Source: DASXKD01 sp963806145 (GTDB taxonomy: Bacteria > Actinomycetota > Actinomycetes > Streptosporangiales > Streptosporangiaceae). Taken from it: DNA of 64,000 nt. Within the stretch, counting starts at the first letter, position 1; each line of letters begins with the position of its first letter. Below, piece after piece: positions 16,306 through 24,314 of this stretch. The notes under the pieces were generated by a model that saw only the letters and a program-made list of their open reading frames with translations, was not told the origin of the DNA and ran no database searches. The position numbers were made by a program, and so were the translations under genes. The DNA lies in the NCBI GenBank assembly GCA_963806145.1, contig CAWDXD010000038.1, positions 437,483-501,482 of the forward strand. The letters are read 5' to 3'.

Positions 16306-17037
16306 ATGGTAGGCAAGCGCCCGGATCAGAATCCGCCAGGTGGGCACTCACTCGCCGAGGCGAGCCCGGATCTGCTGGCTGTGTTGGAGTCCGCGTCACG
16401 CTTGCAGCAGATGGTTCGTGACGCGGTTCTCGTAGGCGGGTCGGCTGCGGCCCTGTATGCAGGCCACCGAGATTCTTATGATCATGATCATGTTCTCGCG
16501 GACCTGCGGGACCGGTTTGACGTCGTGCTTGAGGCTCTCGAATCCGAGGGCGACTGGGTGACTAACCGAGTGGTTCCGGGAAAGATCATCCTCGGCCAGC
16601 TGGGAGATATCGAGGCTGGCGTTCGTCAGATGATCCGCACCCGACCGCTGGAAACGACGCAGGTCATCCTTCCGTCAGGACGTGTACTGACGGTTCCCAC
16701 CGCGGAGGAAACACTGCGGATCAAGGGATTCCTGATCGTACGGCGGAACCAGACTCGCGATTATCTGGATGTCGCCGCTTTGTCCGATTGCTATAGCATC
16801 CATGAAGCCGCAGGCGTCCTGGCCAGGATCGATGATTACTACGCGGACCAGCATGGCGGAGGCAGAGGCGTTGCGGCGCAGCTCGCCCGCCAGCTTGCCG
16901 ATCCCCGGCCAAAGGACTCATCCGTGACGGGGCAGCTCGATGCGTACCGGAACCTCGCGGCCCGCTGGACCGACTGGGGCGCGGTGCGATCGGTGTGCCG
17001 GCAACTGGCCGCCGAGATGCTCGAAGCCGAGGTGTAG
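16306..17037 (+). CDS. nucleotidyltransferase-fold protein (possible toxin, AbiEii/MNT-like)
   Basis: The 243-residue product has a minimal nucleotidyltransferase motif: VLVGGSAAALYAGHR with G44-G45-S46, then D59-H-D61, the metal pair. Downstream LPSGRVLTVPTAEETLRIKG and RNQTRDYLDVAAL resemble the AbiEii/DUF6036-type fold that fixes substrate loops. It starts without a ribosome site 10 bp after a palindrome, and a Xre-type gene follows 3 bp later. That order matches nucleotidyltransferase toxin-antitoxin modules, though these usually put the antitoxin first. Toxicity is untested. Confidence 0.65.
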   Translation: MVGKRPDQNPPGGHSLAEASPDLLAVLESASRLQQMVRDAVLVGGSAAALYAGHRDSYDHDHVLADLRDRFDVVLEALESEGDWVTNRVVPGKIILGQLGDIEAGVRQMIRTRPLETTQVILPSGRVLTVPTAEETLRIKGFLIVRRNQTRDYLDVAALSDCYSIHEAAGVLARIDDYYADQHGGGRGVAAQLARQLADPRPKDSSVTGQLDAYRNLAARWTDWGAVRSVCRQLAAEMLEAEV

Positions 17038-17040
17038 CTT

Positions 17041-17532
17041 ATGCCGCTGGCATTCCGCAGCTTGACCATTACACCCGATACCCCTGTTTTGGAGTGGCCG
17101 ACAGAGGCGGTACAGGCCGCACTCGAACGGGGTGATCTCGCGGACTGGCACCGGATCGTCGTCGCCATACAGGCCGATCCCTGGGGTAGGACCGCGCGGC
17201 AACTGGAAGAGGTGCTCAGCCACTCACGTCCGTACGGCGTCGCGGAAGCCATGCAGACGGTGCTGTCACGCGCCCGCCAGCGAGCCGAGGCAAACGAACG
17301 CGCTGCGGTCGCCGCCGAAATCCGGGAGGCTGTCGAGCGGTCCGGGCTGAGCCAGGCAGAATTCGCCTCCCGGATTGGAACCTCCGCCTCGCGGCTGTCC
17401 ACCTATGCTTCCGGCAAAGTAACTCCCTCGGCAACGCTCATGCTTCGGCTCCGCCGTGTAGCCGAGTGGCGTTCGGGCGATGAACAGCAACTACACGGCC
17501 CGGGAACCGTGCCAGCCACCGACACCCGCTAG
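17041..17532 (+). CDS. XRE-type helix-turn-helix protein (possible antitoxin)
   Basis: The 163-residue protein has a C-terminal HTH: IREAVERSGLSQAEFASRIG with TSASRLSTYASGKVTPSATL. An N-terminal region of about 85 residues (LEWPTEAVQAALERGDLADW) resembles the linker of actinobacterial Xre proteins coupled to nucleotidyltransferases. It is 3 bp from the upstream gene and the two must share an mRNA. It may both bind the palindrome at 16281 and neutralise its partner. A terminator hairpin follows 18 bp after the stop. Confidence 0.7.
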   Translation: MPLAFRSLTITPDTPVLEWPTEAVQAALERGDLADWHRIVVAIQADPWGRTARQLEEVLSHSRPYGVAEAMQTVLSRARQRAEANERAAVAAEIREAVERSGLSQAEFASRIGTSASRLSTYASGKVTPSATLMLRLRRVAEWRSGDEQQLHGPGTVPATDTR

Positions 17533-17550
17533 GCGCGCTCACGCAAACAG

Positions 17551-17576
17551 CGCCTGCCAGCTCTTACGGGCAGGCG
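17551..17576. terminator. hairpin between the XRE gene and the convergent oxidoreductase
   Basis: CGCCTGCC at 17551-17558 pairs perfectly with GGCAGGCG at 17569-17576 around a 10-nt loop. It lies between two convergent genes and may serve both. Confidence 0.6.
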
Positions 17577-17632
17577 GTGCGGATGGCGATCCGCCTCGCC
17601 GAGCAGCGGCAAGGCCACTGCGAACGTTGCCG

Positions 17633-19282
17633 TCAGGTAATGGTCCTGATCCGCGCGCTTTTCAGGCGGCCGGTGGCCCGGTCATGCCAGCGGGCGGCCC
17701 GGCGGTCGGCCAGGATCTGGCGCACCGCGTTGCGCCCGGGGATGCCGGTGACCCCGCCGCCGCCGTGCGTGGCCGACCCGGCCTGGTACAGGCCCCGGAC
17801 CGGGGTGCGGAAGTCCGCGTAGCCGGCGGCGGGGCGGGCGTGGAACATCTGGCCCAGGCTCAGCTCGCCGTGGAAGATGTTGCCGCCGACGAGCCCGTAC
17901 TCCTGCTGCATCTGGTGCGGGCCGATGACCTGCCGGTGCAGCACCGAGTCGGTGAACCCGGGGGCCACGGTCTCCATCCGCGCGATCACCCGGCCGGCGT
18001 AGTCCGCCAGCGCGGCCTCGTCGGGCTCGTCGGCGTAGGTGTGCGGCACCCACTGGGTGAACATCGACATGACGTGGCGCCCCGGCGGTGCCAGCGAGTC
18101 GTCGAACACGCTCGGGATGCAGATGTCGGCGAACGGCAGCGACGACGGCCGCCCGGCCACCGCCTCCTGGAACGCGGTCTCGAGGTCGTCGAGGCTCTCG
18201 GCCAGCACGATCGTGCCGCCGTGCACCTGGGGATCGGCCTGCGGATGGCTGGTGAACACCGGCAGCCGGTCCAGCGCGAGGTTGATCTTCACCGTGCCGC
18301 TGCGCGTCTGCCAGGCCTTGATCTCGGCGACGAAGTCCGGCGGCAGCACGCCCGGGTCCAGCAGCCGGAGGAAGGAGATCTGCGGGTGCGCGGTGGTGAC
18401 CACGACACCGGCGTCGATCTCCTCGCCGCTGGCCAGCGTCACGCCCGCGACCCGGCCGCCGCTGGTGCGGATCCGGGCGACCTCGGCCCCGGTGCGGATC
18501 TGCGCGCCGAACGAGCGCGCGGCGGCGGCCAGCGCCGAGGTCACCCCGCCCATGCCGCCGCGCGGGAACCCCCAGGCCCCGGCCTGCCCGTCTACGCCGC
18601 CGATGTGGTGGTGCAGCATGACGTAGCCGGTGCCGTTGGATCTCGGGCCGGCCCAGGTGCCGATCACCCCGGACACCGACAGCAGGCCGCGCACGGCGTC
18701 GCTGGTGAAATACCGGTCCATGATGTCGGCGATGCTGGCGGACAGCAGCCGGGTCACGTCCACCGCCGACCTGGTGTCCAGCTTGCGCAGGTGCCGCAGC
18801 AGCAGGCTCTGCCGCCACAGGTCCTGGGGGCGGCGTGAGCCCAGCCGCGGCGGGATCTCGCTGAGCAGCGGGCCGAGGATCGCCGCCATCCCCTCCAGGT
18901 AGGCCTCGTACGAGCCGTAAGCGGCGGCGTCATCGGCCGAGAAGGCGGCGATCTCCTGCCGGCGCGCCGCCGGGTCGTGCGGCAGCCGCAGCGCCCGGCC
19001 GTCCGCGCGCGGCGCGAAGTAGGGCCCCTGCGGGTACACGTGGTAACCGTGGCTGTCCAGCCGCAGGTCCCGTACCAGGCCGGGCGACAGCAGCGACACC
19101 ACGTAGGACAGCGAGGTCACCGTGTACTCCGGGCCGAAGGGGTGCTCGCTGACCGCGGCACCGCCGGCCACCTCGCGCCGCTCGCAGACCAGCGTGTCGA
19201 GCCCGCTGCGGGCCAGGTAGGCCGCCGCGACCAGCCCGTTGTGCCCGCCCCCCACGATCACCGCATCCCGCGCAACTGCCAT
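17633..19282 (-). CDS. phytoene-desaturase-like FAD-dependent oxidoreductase
   Basis: The 549-residue flavoprotein has an N-terminal ADP-binding motif (DAVIVGGGHNGLVAAAYLAR), then GLDTLVCERREVAGGAAVSE, VTSLSYVVSLL, the mid-region WGFPRGGMGGVTSALAAAAR, and a C-terminal LYQAGSATHGGGGVTGIPGR that closes the FAD site. This order matches the NAD(P)/FAD phytoene dehydrogenase-related (PYROXD2-like) family rather than true CrtI. No carotenoid genes are nearby, so the substrate is unknown. It is divergent from pucR. Confidence 0.85.
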   Translation of the reverse strand: MAVARDAVIVGGGHNGLVAAAYLARSGLDTLVCERREVAGGAAVSEHPFGPEYTVTSLSYVVSLLSPGLVRDLRLDSHGYHVYPQGPYFAPRADGRALRLPHDPAARRQEIAAFSADDAAAYGSYEAYLEGMAAILGPLLSEIPPRLGSRRPQDLWRQSLLLRHLRKLDTRSAVDVTRLLSASIADIMDRYFTSDAVRGLLSVSGVIGTWAGPRSNGTGYVMLHHHIGGVDGQAGAWGFPRGGMGGVTSALAAAARSFGAQIRTGAEVARIRTSGGRVAGVTLASGEEIDAGVVVTTAHPQISFLRLLDPGVLPPDFVAEIKAWQTRSGTVKINLALDRLPVFTSHPQADPQVHGGTIVLAESLDDLETAFQEAVAGRPSSLPFADICIPSVFDDSLAPPGRHVMSMFTQWVPHTYADEPDEAALADYAGRVIARMETVAPGFTDSVLHRQVIGPHQMQQEYGLVGGNIFHGELSLGQMFHARPAAGYADFRTPVRGLYQAGSATHGGGGVTGIPGRNAVRQILADRRAARWHDRATGRLKSARIRTIT

Positions 19283-19365
19283 GAGCCGTATCTCACCCCG
19301 GGGAACGCCTCATGGCAAGGCGACGACATCCGGCACCATGACCGCTGCTGCCCGATCATTCTCGT

Positions 19366-20799
19366 TTGCCCGTTGCCCGGGCATATCTTTGTGTTCAAGC
19401 ACAAGGGTGTCCAGGGGGTCGCTCCCCCAGGCCAGCAGGGCGGCGAGATGGTCCGAGCGACGGCGGGCAGCGGGCAGGTGCCGGGCCCGGCCCCGGCCTC
19501 GCCCCGGGCGCGCGCACCGAGGCGGCCCGCGAGGTTCTCGCCCTGCGCAACCTCGTCGCGGTGTACCGCCATCTGTCCGGGCTGGCGGTCCAGAACACCG
19601 ACCTCGCCGCGGTCACCCGGCTGATCTCCGAGCAGACGGACGCGACGGTGGCCGTGGTCAGCCCGACGATGGACATCCTGACCGCGGCGGCTCCCGGGCA
19701 GAGCGGTGAGCGGGCCGCCCAGGACGTCCGTGACCTCGTCGTCCACCCGCGGCTCGGCGAGGTGCTCGCCGCCGCGAGCCGGGCCCGCCGGGCGCTGCGC
19801 CTGCCCGGGGCGGGGACCGCCGCCTCGGTGATCGTCGCACCGGTACTGGTCGGCGATGACGTGCCGGCCCACCTGCTGACGGTGGACACCGGCGGGCAGG
19901 GCGCCGGGGAGGACACCAGCCTGCTGCTCACCGAGCACGCGGCCACCATCTGCGGGGTCATCCTCAGCCGGGAGCGGGTGGTGGCCACGGCCGCCAGCCG
20001 GGTGCGGGACGACCTGGTCGAGGGCCTGCTGTCCGGCCGTGGCCAGGACCGGGCGGAAACCGGCAGATGGGCCAGGCACCTCGGCTACGACCCCGGGCGG
20101 CGGCACCACGTGCTGTCCGTGGCATTCGAGGCGGCCCGTACCGGGCCGGGCCCCGGGCTGGACCTGCTCCGGCGGGCCGCCGTCACGGCCGAGAACTTCC
20201 TCACCACCCGCGCACCGGACGCGATCGTCTCGGTGCGCGACACCGAGGTGGCCGTGGTGCTGCCGGAGCAGGGCCAGGACACCGCCACGTCCCGGGCGGT
20301 GCGGCTGGGCACCCTGTGCGCCGCCCGCCTCGGCGAACTGTTTCCCGAGGTGACCGTCACGGTCGGCATCGGCGGCCCGTGCCACGGTGCCGAGCAGATC
20401 AGGCACTCCTACGCGCAGGCCAGGCGGACCGTGCAGACGGTGCGCCGGATGGGCCGCGCGGGCCGGGTGGTGGCATTCGGCGACCTGGGCATCCACCGGC
20501 TCCTGCTCCAGGTGCCCGACCTGGCCGAACTGCGCGGGTTCGCCGACGAGGTGCTGGGCAGGCTGAGTGCCGACCCCAGCGGGCAGGCCCATGCGTATCT
20601 GGAGACCCTGGCCTGCTACTTCCGGGAGAACGCCAGCCCGCAGCGGGCCGCCCGGACGCTGCACGTGCACCCCAACACGGTCAGTTACCGGATTCACCGG
20701 GTCGAGAAGATCACCGGCCTGGACCTGGGCAGCTACCGTGACCGGCTGATGGCCCAGGTGGCGCTTGAGATCCTGGACGCGGTCGGGGAGGCGCCGTGA
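19366..20799 (+). CDS. PucR-family transcriptional regulator (5' end uncertain)
   Basis: The C-terminal PucR HTH is clear: LETLACYFRENASPQRAART, LHVHPNTVSYRIHRVEKITG, LDLGSYRDRLMAQVAL. A GGDEF-like/PucR middle domain and an N-terminal GAF-like part (REVLALRNLVAVYRHLSGL) precede it. The frame opens only at a TTG (19366). Residues before about 50 look non-native: they span the inverted repeat at 19388-19405 and a fragment of the GC-rich repeat at 19408-19436. No ATG or GTG lies in frame until GTG 19561, so the real start is unresolved. The gene overlaps the next by four bases and leads the one-carbon cluster. Confidence 0.78.
   Translation: MPVARAYLCVQAQGCPGGRSPRPAGRRDGPSDGGQRAGAGPGPGLAPGARTEAAREVLALRNLVAVYRHLSGLAVQNTDLAAVTRLISEQTDATVAVVSPTMDILTAAAPGQSGERAAQDVRDLVVHPRLGEVLAAASRARRALRLPGAGTAASVIVAPVLVGDDVPAHLLTVDTGGQGAGEDTSLLLTEHAATICGVILSRERVVATAASRVRDDLVEGLLSGRGQDRAETGRWARHLGYDPGRRHHVLSVAFEAARTGPGPGLDLLRRAAVTAENFLTTRAPDAIVSVRDTEVAVVLPEQGQDTATSRAVRLGTLCAARLGELFPEVTVTVGIGGPCHGAEQIRHSYAQARRTVQTVRRMGRAGRVVAFGDLGIHRLLLQVPDLAELRGFADEVLGRLSADPSGQAHAYLETLACYFRENASPQRAARTLHVHPNTVSYRIHRVEKITGLDLGSYRDRLMAQVALEILDAVGEAP
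19388..19405. promoter_or_regulatory. inverted repeat upstream of pucR (shared with metV)
   Basis: TTTGTG-TTCAAG-CACAAG is an inverted repeat with a 6-nt spacer. The same architecture, TTTGTG-N6-CACAAA, occurs at 22619-22636 ahead of the metV-like gene. It is a likely operator for PucR or another local regulator. Confidence 0.6.
19408..19436 (-). repeat. fragment of the GC-rich dispersed repeat in the pucR 5' region
   Basis: CCAGGGGGTCGCTCCCCCAG GCCAGC closely resembles GGGGGGTCGCGCCCCCGGGC CAGC at 24563. It shows that the dubious pucR leader contains repeat DNA. The fragment is short. Confidence 0.45.
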
Positions 20800-22613
20800 C
20801 CGGGTTCGTCGCCGCCCTGCGCGAAGGCGTGCTGATGTGCGACGGCGCCATGGGCACCATGCTGCACGCCGCCGGCAACTCGCTCGACCGGGCACTGCCC
20901 GAACTGAACCTCAGCAACGCCGAACTGGTCAGCACGGTGCACGAGAGCTACCTGTCCGCGGGCGTCGACGTCATCCAGACCAACACGTTCGGCGCCAGCG
21001 CGCTGCGGCTGGCCGAGCACGGGTCGGCCGGGCCGGTGCGCGAGATCAACCTCGCCGGGGTGCGGATCGCGCGCGAGGCGCAGGACCGGGCCGGGCGGCC
21101 GGTCTTCGTGGCCGGCTCGGTGTCCCCCGCGGTGACCGCGCGCCAGCGCCCCCTCATCTCCCCCGCCCAGCGGGTGGCCGCGATCCGCGAGCAGGTCAGC
21201 GCGCTCGCCGAGGGCGGCGTGGACCTGCTCATCCTGGAGACCTTCGGGTATCTCGGCGAACTCGCCGAAGCGGTCACCGCCGTCGCGGAACTGACCGGTG
21301 CGCCGATCATCGCCCAGGCCACGTTCGCCCCGGACGGCCGCACGCTGGGCGGCGAGACCCCGCGCGAGGTGGCGATCACCCTGTCGCGCCTGCCGGTGGT
21401 GGCGCTGGGCACCAACTGCACACTCGGGCCGCAGCACACCCTCACCGTGGTCACCGAGCTGATCCGGCACACATCCCTGCCGGTGAGCGCCCAGCCCAAT
21501 GCCGGGCTGCCCAGGCGGGCCGCCGGGCGGCGGTTCGAGTACCCCATCGACGGCGGGTATTTCGCCAGGTACGCGCGCCGGTACGCGGATGCGGGCGCGT
21601 CCTTGATCGGCGGCTGCTGCGGCACCACGCCCACCCATCTCAAGGCGGCCGTGACGGCGGTCGCCGCGCAGCGCTCCCGGCCCGGGCGGGCCGCGGCGCG
21701 GGTCACGGCCCCGGCCGACGGGCCCGCCGCTGCCCCGGCGGAGCCGGGCGGGCTGGCGGAACGGCTCGCCGCCGGGCGGTTCGTGGTCGCCGCGGAGATC
21801 GTCGCGCCGGGCGACGGCGACGGCGACCAGGCCGCGGACGCCGTCGCAGCGCTGCGCGAACGCGGCCTCGGCACCTTCCTCGTCTCGCCGCGGCAGACGG
21901 CGCGGGCCCACCTGAGCCCGCTGAACCTGGCCCTGCAGCTGCGCCAGCGCCTCGGCGCCGACGCCGTCGCCACGATGACGACCTGGGACAAGACCATCAT
22001 GGCGCTGCAGGCCGACCTGCTCGGGGCGCACGCGCTCGGCATGCGGACGGTGGTCTGCGCCACCGGCAACCCGCCGCTGCGCGGCGACTACCCCAACGTC
22101 GACGGAATCTGGGAGGTCGACTCCGTGGGCCTGGCCGGTTTGCTGAACGGGCTGAACCAGGGCCGGGACAGCAACGGCCTGGCGCTGGCGACCAGGACCT
22201 CGTTCCACATCGGCGCCCGGTTCAACCCCGGGGCGCAGGACGCCGCCGCCGAGGTGGCCCGGACCAGGGCCAAGCTGCGCGCGGGCGCCCAGTTCCTGAT
22301 CACCCGCCCCGTGTACGAACTGGACACCTTCCGGCGGATGACCGCCGAACTGGAGGCTGGCGTGCCCGTGCTGCTGGCGCTGGCCCCGCTGCGCGGGTTC
22401 GACGAGGCCGAGTTCCTCGCCCACGAGGTCCCCGGGGTGACGATCCCGGAGTCGACGCTGCGGGCCCTGGAGCGGGCGGGCGGCAGTGCCGCCGCGGTCG
22501 GGCTGGACCTGGCGGCCATCCTGGCCGCCCAGGCCGCCGCCCTGGCGCACGGCGTGGTGCTGCGGTTCGACGGCGACCTTGCCGCCATGGAGCGGCTGCG
22601 CGCGGCCCTGTGA
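20796..22613 (+). CDS. bifunctional homocysteine S-methyltransferase / methylenetetrahydrofolate reductase
   Basis: This 605-residue fusion resembles YitJ. Residues 1-290 or so form the homocysteine S-methyltransferase barrel: VLMCDGAMGTMLHAAGNSLD, DVIQTNTFGASALRL, LGTNCTLGPQ (zinc Cys) and LIGGCCGTTPTHL (zinc Cys pair). Residues about 315-605 form an MTHFR-like barrel: FVVAAEIVAPGDGD, TTWDKTIMALQADLLGAHAL, GARFNPGA and FLITRPVYELDTF. It could reduce or oxidise methylene-THF and move methyl groups to homocysteine. The GTG start overlaps the pucR stop by 4 bases. Alone it could supply methionine, but a second MTHFR lies two genes on. Confidence 0.88.
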   Translation: MTGFVAALREGVLMCDGAMGTMLHAAGNSLDRALPELNLSNAELVSTVHESYLSAGVDVIQTNTFGASALRLAEHGSAGPVREINLAGVRIAREAQDRAGRPVFVAGSVSPAVTARQRPLISPAQRVAAIREQVSALAEGGVDLLILETFGYLGELAEAVTAVAELTGAPIIAQATFAPDGRTLGGETPREVAITLSRLPVVALGTNCTLGPQHTLTVVTELIRHTSLPVSAQPNAGLPRRAAGRRFEYPIDGGYFARYARRYADAGASLIGGCCGTTPTHLKAAVTAVAAQRSRPGRAAARVTAPADGPAAAPAEPGGLAERLAAGRFVVAAEIVAPGDGDGDQAADAVAALRERGLGTFLVSPRQTARAHLSPLNLALQLRQRLGADAVATMTTWDKTIMALQADLLGAHALGMRTVVCATGNPPLRGDYPNVDGIWEVDSVGLAGLLNGLNQGRDSNGLALATRTSFHIGARFNPGAQDAAAEVARTRAKLRAGAQFLITRPVYELDTFRRMTAELEAGVPVLLALAPLRGFDEAEFLAHEVPGVTIPESTLRALERAGGSAAAVGLDLAAILAAQAAALAHGVVLRFDGDLAAMERLRAAL

Positions 22614-22618
22614 CTTCC

Positions 22619-22636
22619 TTTGTGGTAAGACACAAA
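22619..22636. promoter_or_regulatory. perfect inverted repeat upstream of the metV-metF operon
   Basis: TTTGTG-GTAAGA-CACAAA is a perfect 6-bp inverted repeat 5 bp after the preceding stop. Its arms and spacer length match the site at 19388-19405. It marks a second regulated promoter within the cluster. Confidence 0.65.
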
Positions 22637-22688
22637 TTGGCGCGGGCCAAGATTGTGCCCGTGCTAGGTGCCCGGCGCCGGTGTCGCG

Positions 22689-22835
22689 ATGCACACTCGG
22701 AAAGATCCGGGAAATGACATCCGGCTGCGCCGGCTCGGGCGGCCCGTGGAACCCGCCGTGCTCGCCCGCGCGGTTGCCTGGCACCTGGAGGACCGGGTCA
22801 GTGTCCACCAGAACTCTGCGATCGTCTTCTCCTGA
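22689..22835 (+). CDS. possible 48-residue small protein
   Basis: An ATG at 22689 opens a 48-codon frame reading MHTRKDPGNDIRLRRLGRPV and then EPAVLARAVAWHLEDRVSV, ending HQNSAIVFS. The composition looks protein-like and helical. It overlaps the first codons of the metV-like gene in another frame. The ribosome site is weak and I recognise no family. It could be a remnant of the C-terminus of a lost gene. Confidence 0.3.
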   Translation: MHTRKDPGNDIRLRRLGRPVEPAVLARAVAWHLEDRVSVHQNSAIVFS

Positions 22836-23340
22836 CCCCGCGCCGGGCGGCACGGCCTGGCCGCGGCCGGTCCGGCCACGGTTGCCCGGCTGGCTGGCCT
22901 ACCGCCTGCAGCGCGTGCTGGCACCCAACGCCGCCTACCGCAGCCTCGCGGGCGCGCTGGCCAGATTCCCGGCCGCCCTCCGGGCGTTCACCGCCGCCGA
23001 GAAAGTGAGCAAGGGCGCGGCATTCGGCTGCCGGATGTGCGGGCAGTGCACGCTCCCTGTCACCGGGTATGCCTGCCCTGAGACCTGCCCCAAGCAGTTG
23101 CGGAACGGGCCCTGCGGCGGCGTCGGCGCGGACGGCTCGTGCGAGGTGTTCCCGGACATGCGGTGCGTCTGGGTGGTCGCCTACGAGCGGGCGGCGCGCG
23201 AGGGACGGGTGGCCGACCTGCTGCTGATCCAGCGGCCGGTGGATCACCGGCGCTCGGGGCAGAGCGCCTGGATCAGCTACTGGCGCGGCGATGACGAGAG
23301 CCCGCAGGCGCCCGGCGCCGTGGCCGAGGGGCGCCGGTGA
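22801..23340 (+). CDS. MTHFR C-terminal-domain protein (MetV-like)
   Basis: The 179-residue product has eight cysteines in the family pattern: GCRMCGQC, YACPETCPKQLRNGPCGG, SCEVF and MRCVW. This is the zinc/Fe-S MTHFR_C domain, which in acetogens (MetV) partners MetF in methylene-THF reductase. Here metF follows at once, overlapping by 4 bases, as in metVF operons. The GTG at 22801 has a GGAGG 10 bp upstream. An in-frame ATG at 22714 would add unconserved sequence. It probably delivers electrons to MetF or couples it to a partner enzyme. Confidence 0.8.
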   Translation: MSTRTLRSSSPDPAPGGTAWPRPVRPRLPGWLAYRLQRVLAPNAAYRSLAGALARFPAALRAFTAAEKVSKGAAFGCRMCGQCTLPVTGYACPETCPKQLRNGPCGGVGADGSCEVFPDMRCVWVVAYERAAREGRVADLLLIQRPVDHRRSGQSAWISYWRGDDESPQAPGAVAEGRR

Positions 23341-24314
23341 GCGCCGGGGCTGGCCTGCGCGCCCGGCTGGCCTCTGGCGCGTTCGCGGTGACCGCGGAGA
23401 TCGGCCCGCCGCGCGGGGCGGACCCCGGGGCGCTGCGCCGCAAGGTGGCGCCGCTGGCAGGCTGGGTGGACGCCATCAACATCACCGACAACGCCGGTGC
23501 GCACGTGCGGATGGCGAGCTGGGCGGGCAGCCTGCTGGCCGCCGAGGCCGGGGTCGAGCCGGTCATGCAGCTCACCTGCCGCGACCGTAACCGGCTCGCG
23601 CTCCAGTCCGACCTGCTCGCCGCCTCCGCCGTGGGCATACCGAACGTGCTGCTGATGACCGGCGATCACCCGAAGTTCGGTGACCACCCCGAGGCCAAGC
23701 CGGTGTTCGACCTGGACAGCGTCCAGCTCCTGTACGCCGCCCGGATGATGCGCGACGAGGGACGGCTGCTGTCCGGCCGGTCGCTGTCCAGCCGGCCGGG
23801 CTGGCTCATCGGCGCGGTCGAGAACCCGTTCGCCCCGCCGGCCGGGTTCCGTGCCGCGCGGCTCGCGAAGAAGGCCGGCGCGGGCGCGGAGTTCGTGCAG
23901 ACGCAGTTCGTGTTCGACGTGGCCGCCTTCGCGAGCTGGATGGCCGAGGTAGGTGACCTCGGGCTCGGCGAGCGCTGCCGGATCCTGGCCGGCGTGGGGC
24001 CGGTCCGCTCGCTACGGGCCCTGGACCACATGCGTACCGGCGTGCCCGGCCTGCACATCCCCGACGAGGTCGACCGGCGGCTGCGCGCGGTTCCGGCCGG
24101 CCAGGTCGCCGAGGAGGGGCTGCGCATCTGCGTGGAGATCATCGAGCAGATCCGCGAGATCCCCGGGGTCAGCGGCGTGCACGTCATGGCGCCCGGGTAC
24201 GAGCACGGGATTCCCGGCATCCTGGAACGCGCCGGGCTGGCACGCAGGGGGTTGCCAGCAGGGCGGGACCCGGCTCCGGCCGCACCCACGCTCGGGGGTG
24301 CCAGTGCTCATTGA
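23337..24314 (+). CDS. methylenetetrahydrofolate reductase (MetF-type)
   Basis: The 325-residue TIM-barrel enzyme starts at a GTG overlapping the metV stop. Family features include FAVTAEIGPPRGADPGALRR (substrate glutamate), DAINITDNAGAHVRMAS, PVMQLTCRDRNRLALQSDLL, NVLLMTGDHPKFGDHP and GAEFVQTQFVFDVAAF. It interconverts 5,10-methylene- and 5-methyl-THF. With the fusion protein upstream, the cluster has two MTHFR domains. The direction of flow (methyl oxidation or synthesis) cannot be told from sequence. Confidence 0.88.
   Translation: MSAGAGLRARLASGAFAVTAEIGPPRGADPGALRRKVAPLAGWVDAINITDNAGAHVRMASWAGSLLAAEAGVEPVMQLTCRDRNRLALQSDLLAASAVGIPNVLLMTGDHPKFGDHPEAKPVFDLDSVQLLYAARMMRDEGRLLSGRSLSSRPGWLIGAVENPFAPPAGFRAARLAKKAGAGAEFVQTQFVFDVAAFASWMAEVGDLGLGERCRILAGVGPVRSLRALDHMRTGVPGLHIPDEVDRRLRAVPAGQVAEEGLRICVEIIEQIREIPGVSGVHVMAPGYEHGIPGILERAGLARRGLPAGRDPAPAAPTLGGASAH

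Noticed and set aside
21520..21545. tRNA-like GGTTCGAGT in coding sequence
   Set aside because: No acceptor stem or anticodon arm can be formed; it lies within the HMT domain. No tRNA was found in the window.
3664..22636. Treating the 3664 palindromes and the 19388/22619 repeats as one operator family
   Set aside because: Half-sites are similar (TTTGTG/CACAAA) but the spacer is 1-3 nt in the first and 6 nt in the others, so different regulators are more likely.
20733..22853. 706-codon minus-strand open frame
   Set aside because: It is the antisense of the HMT/MTHFR fusion; no motif or ribosome site.
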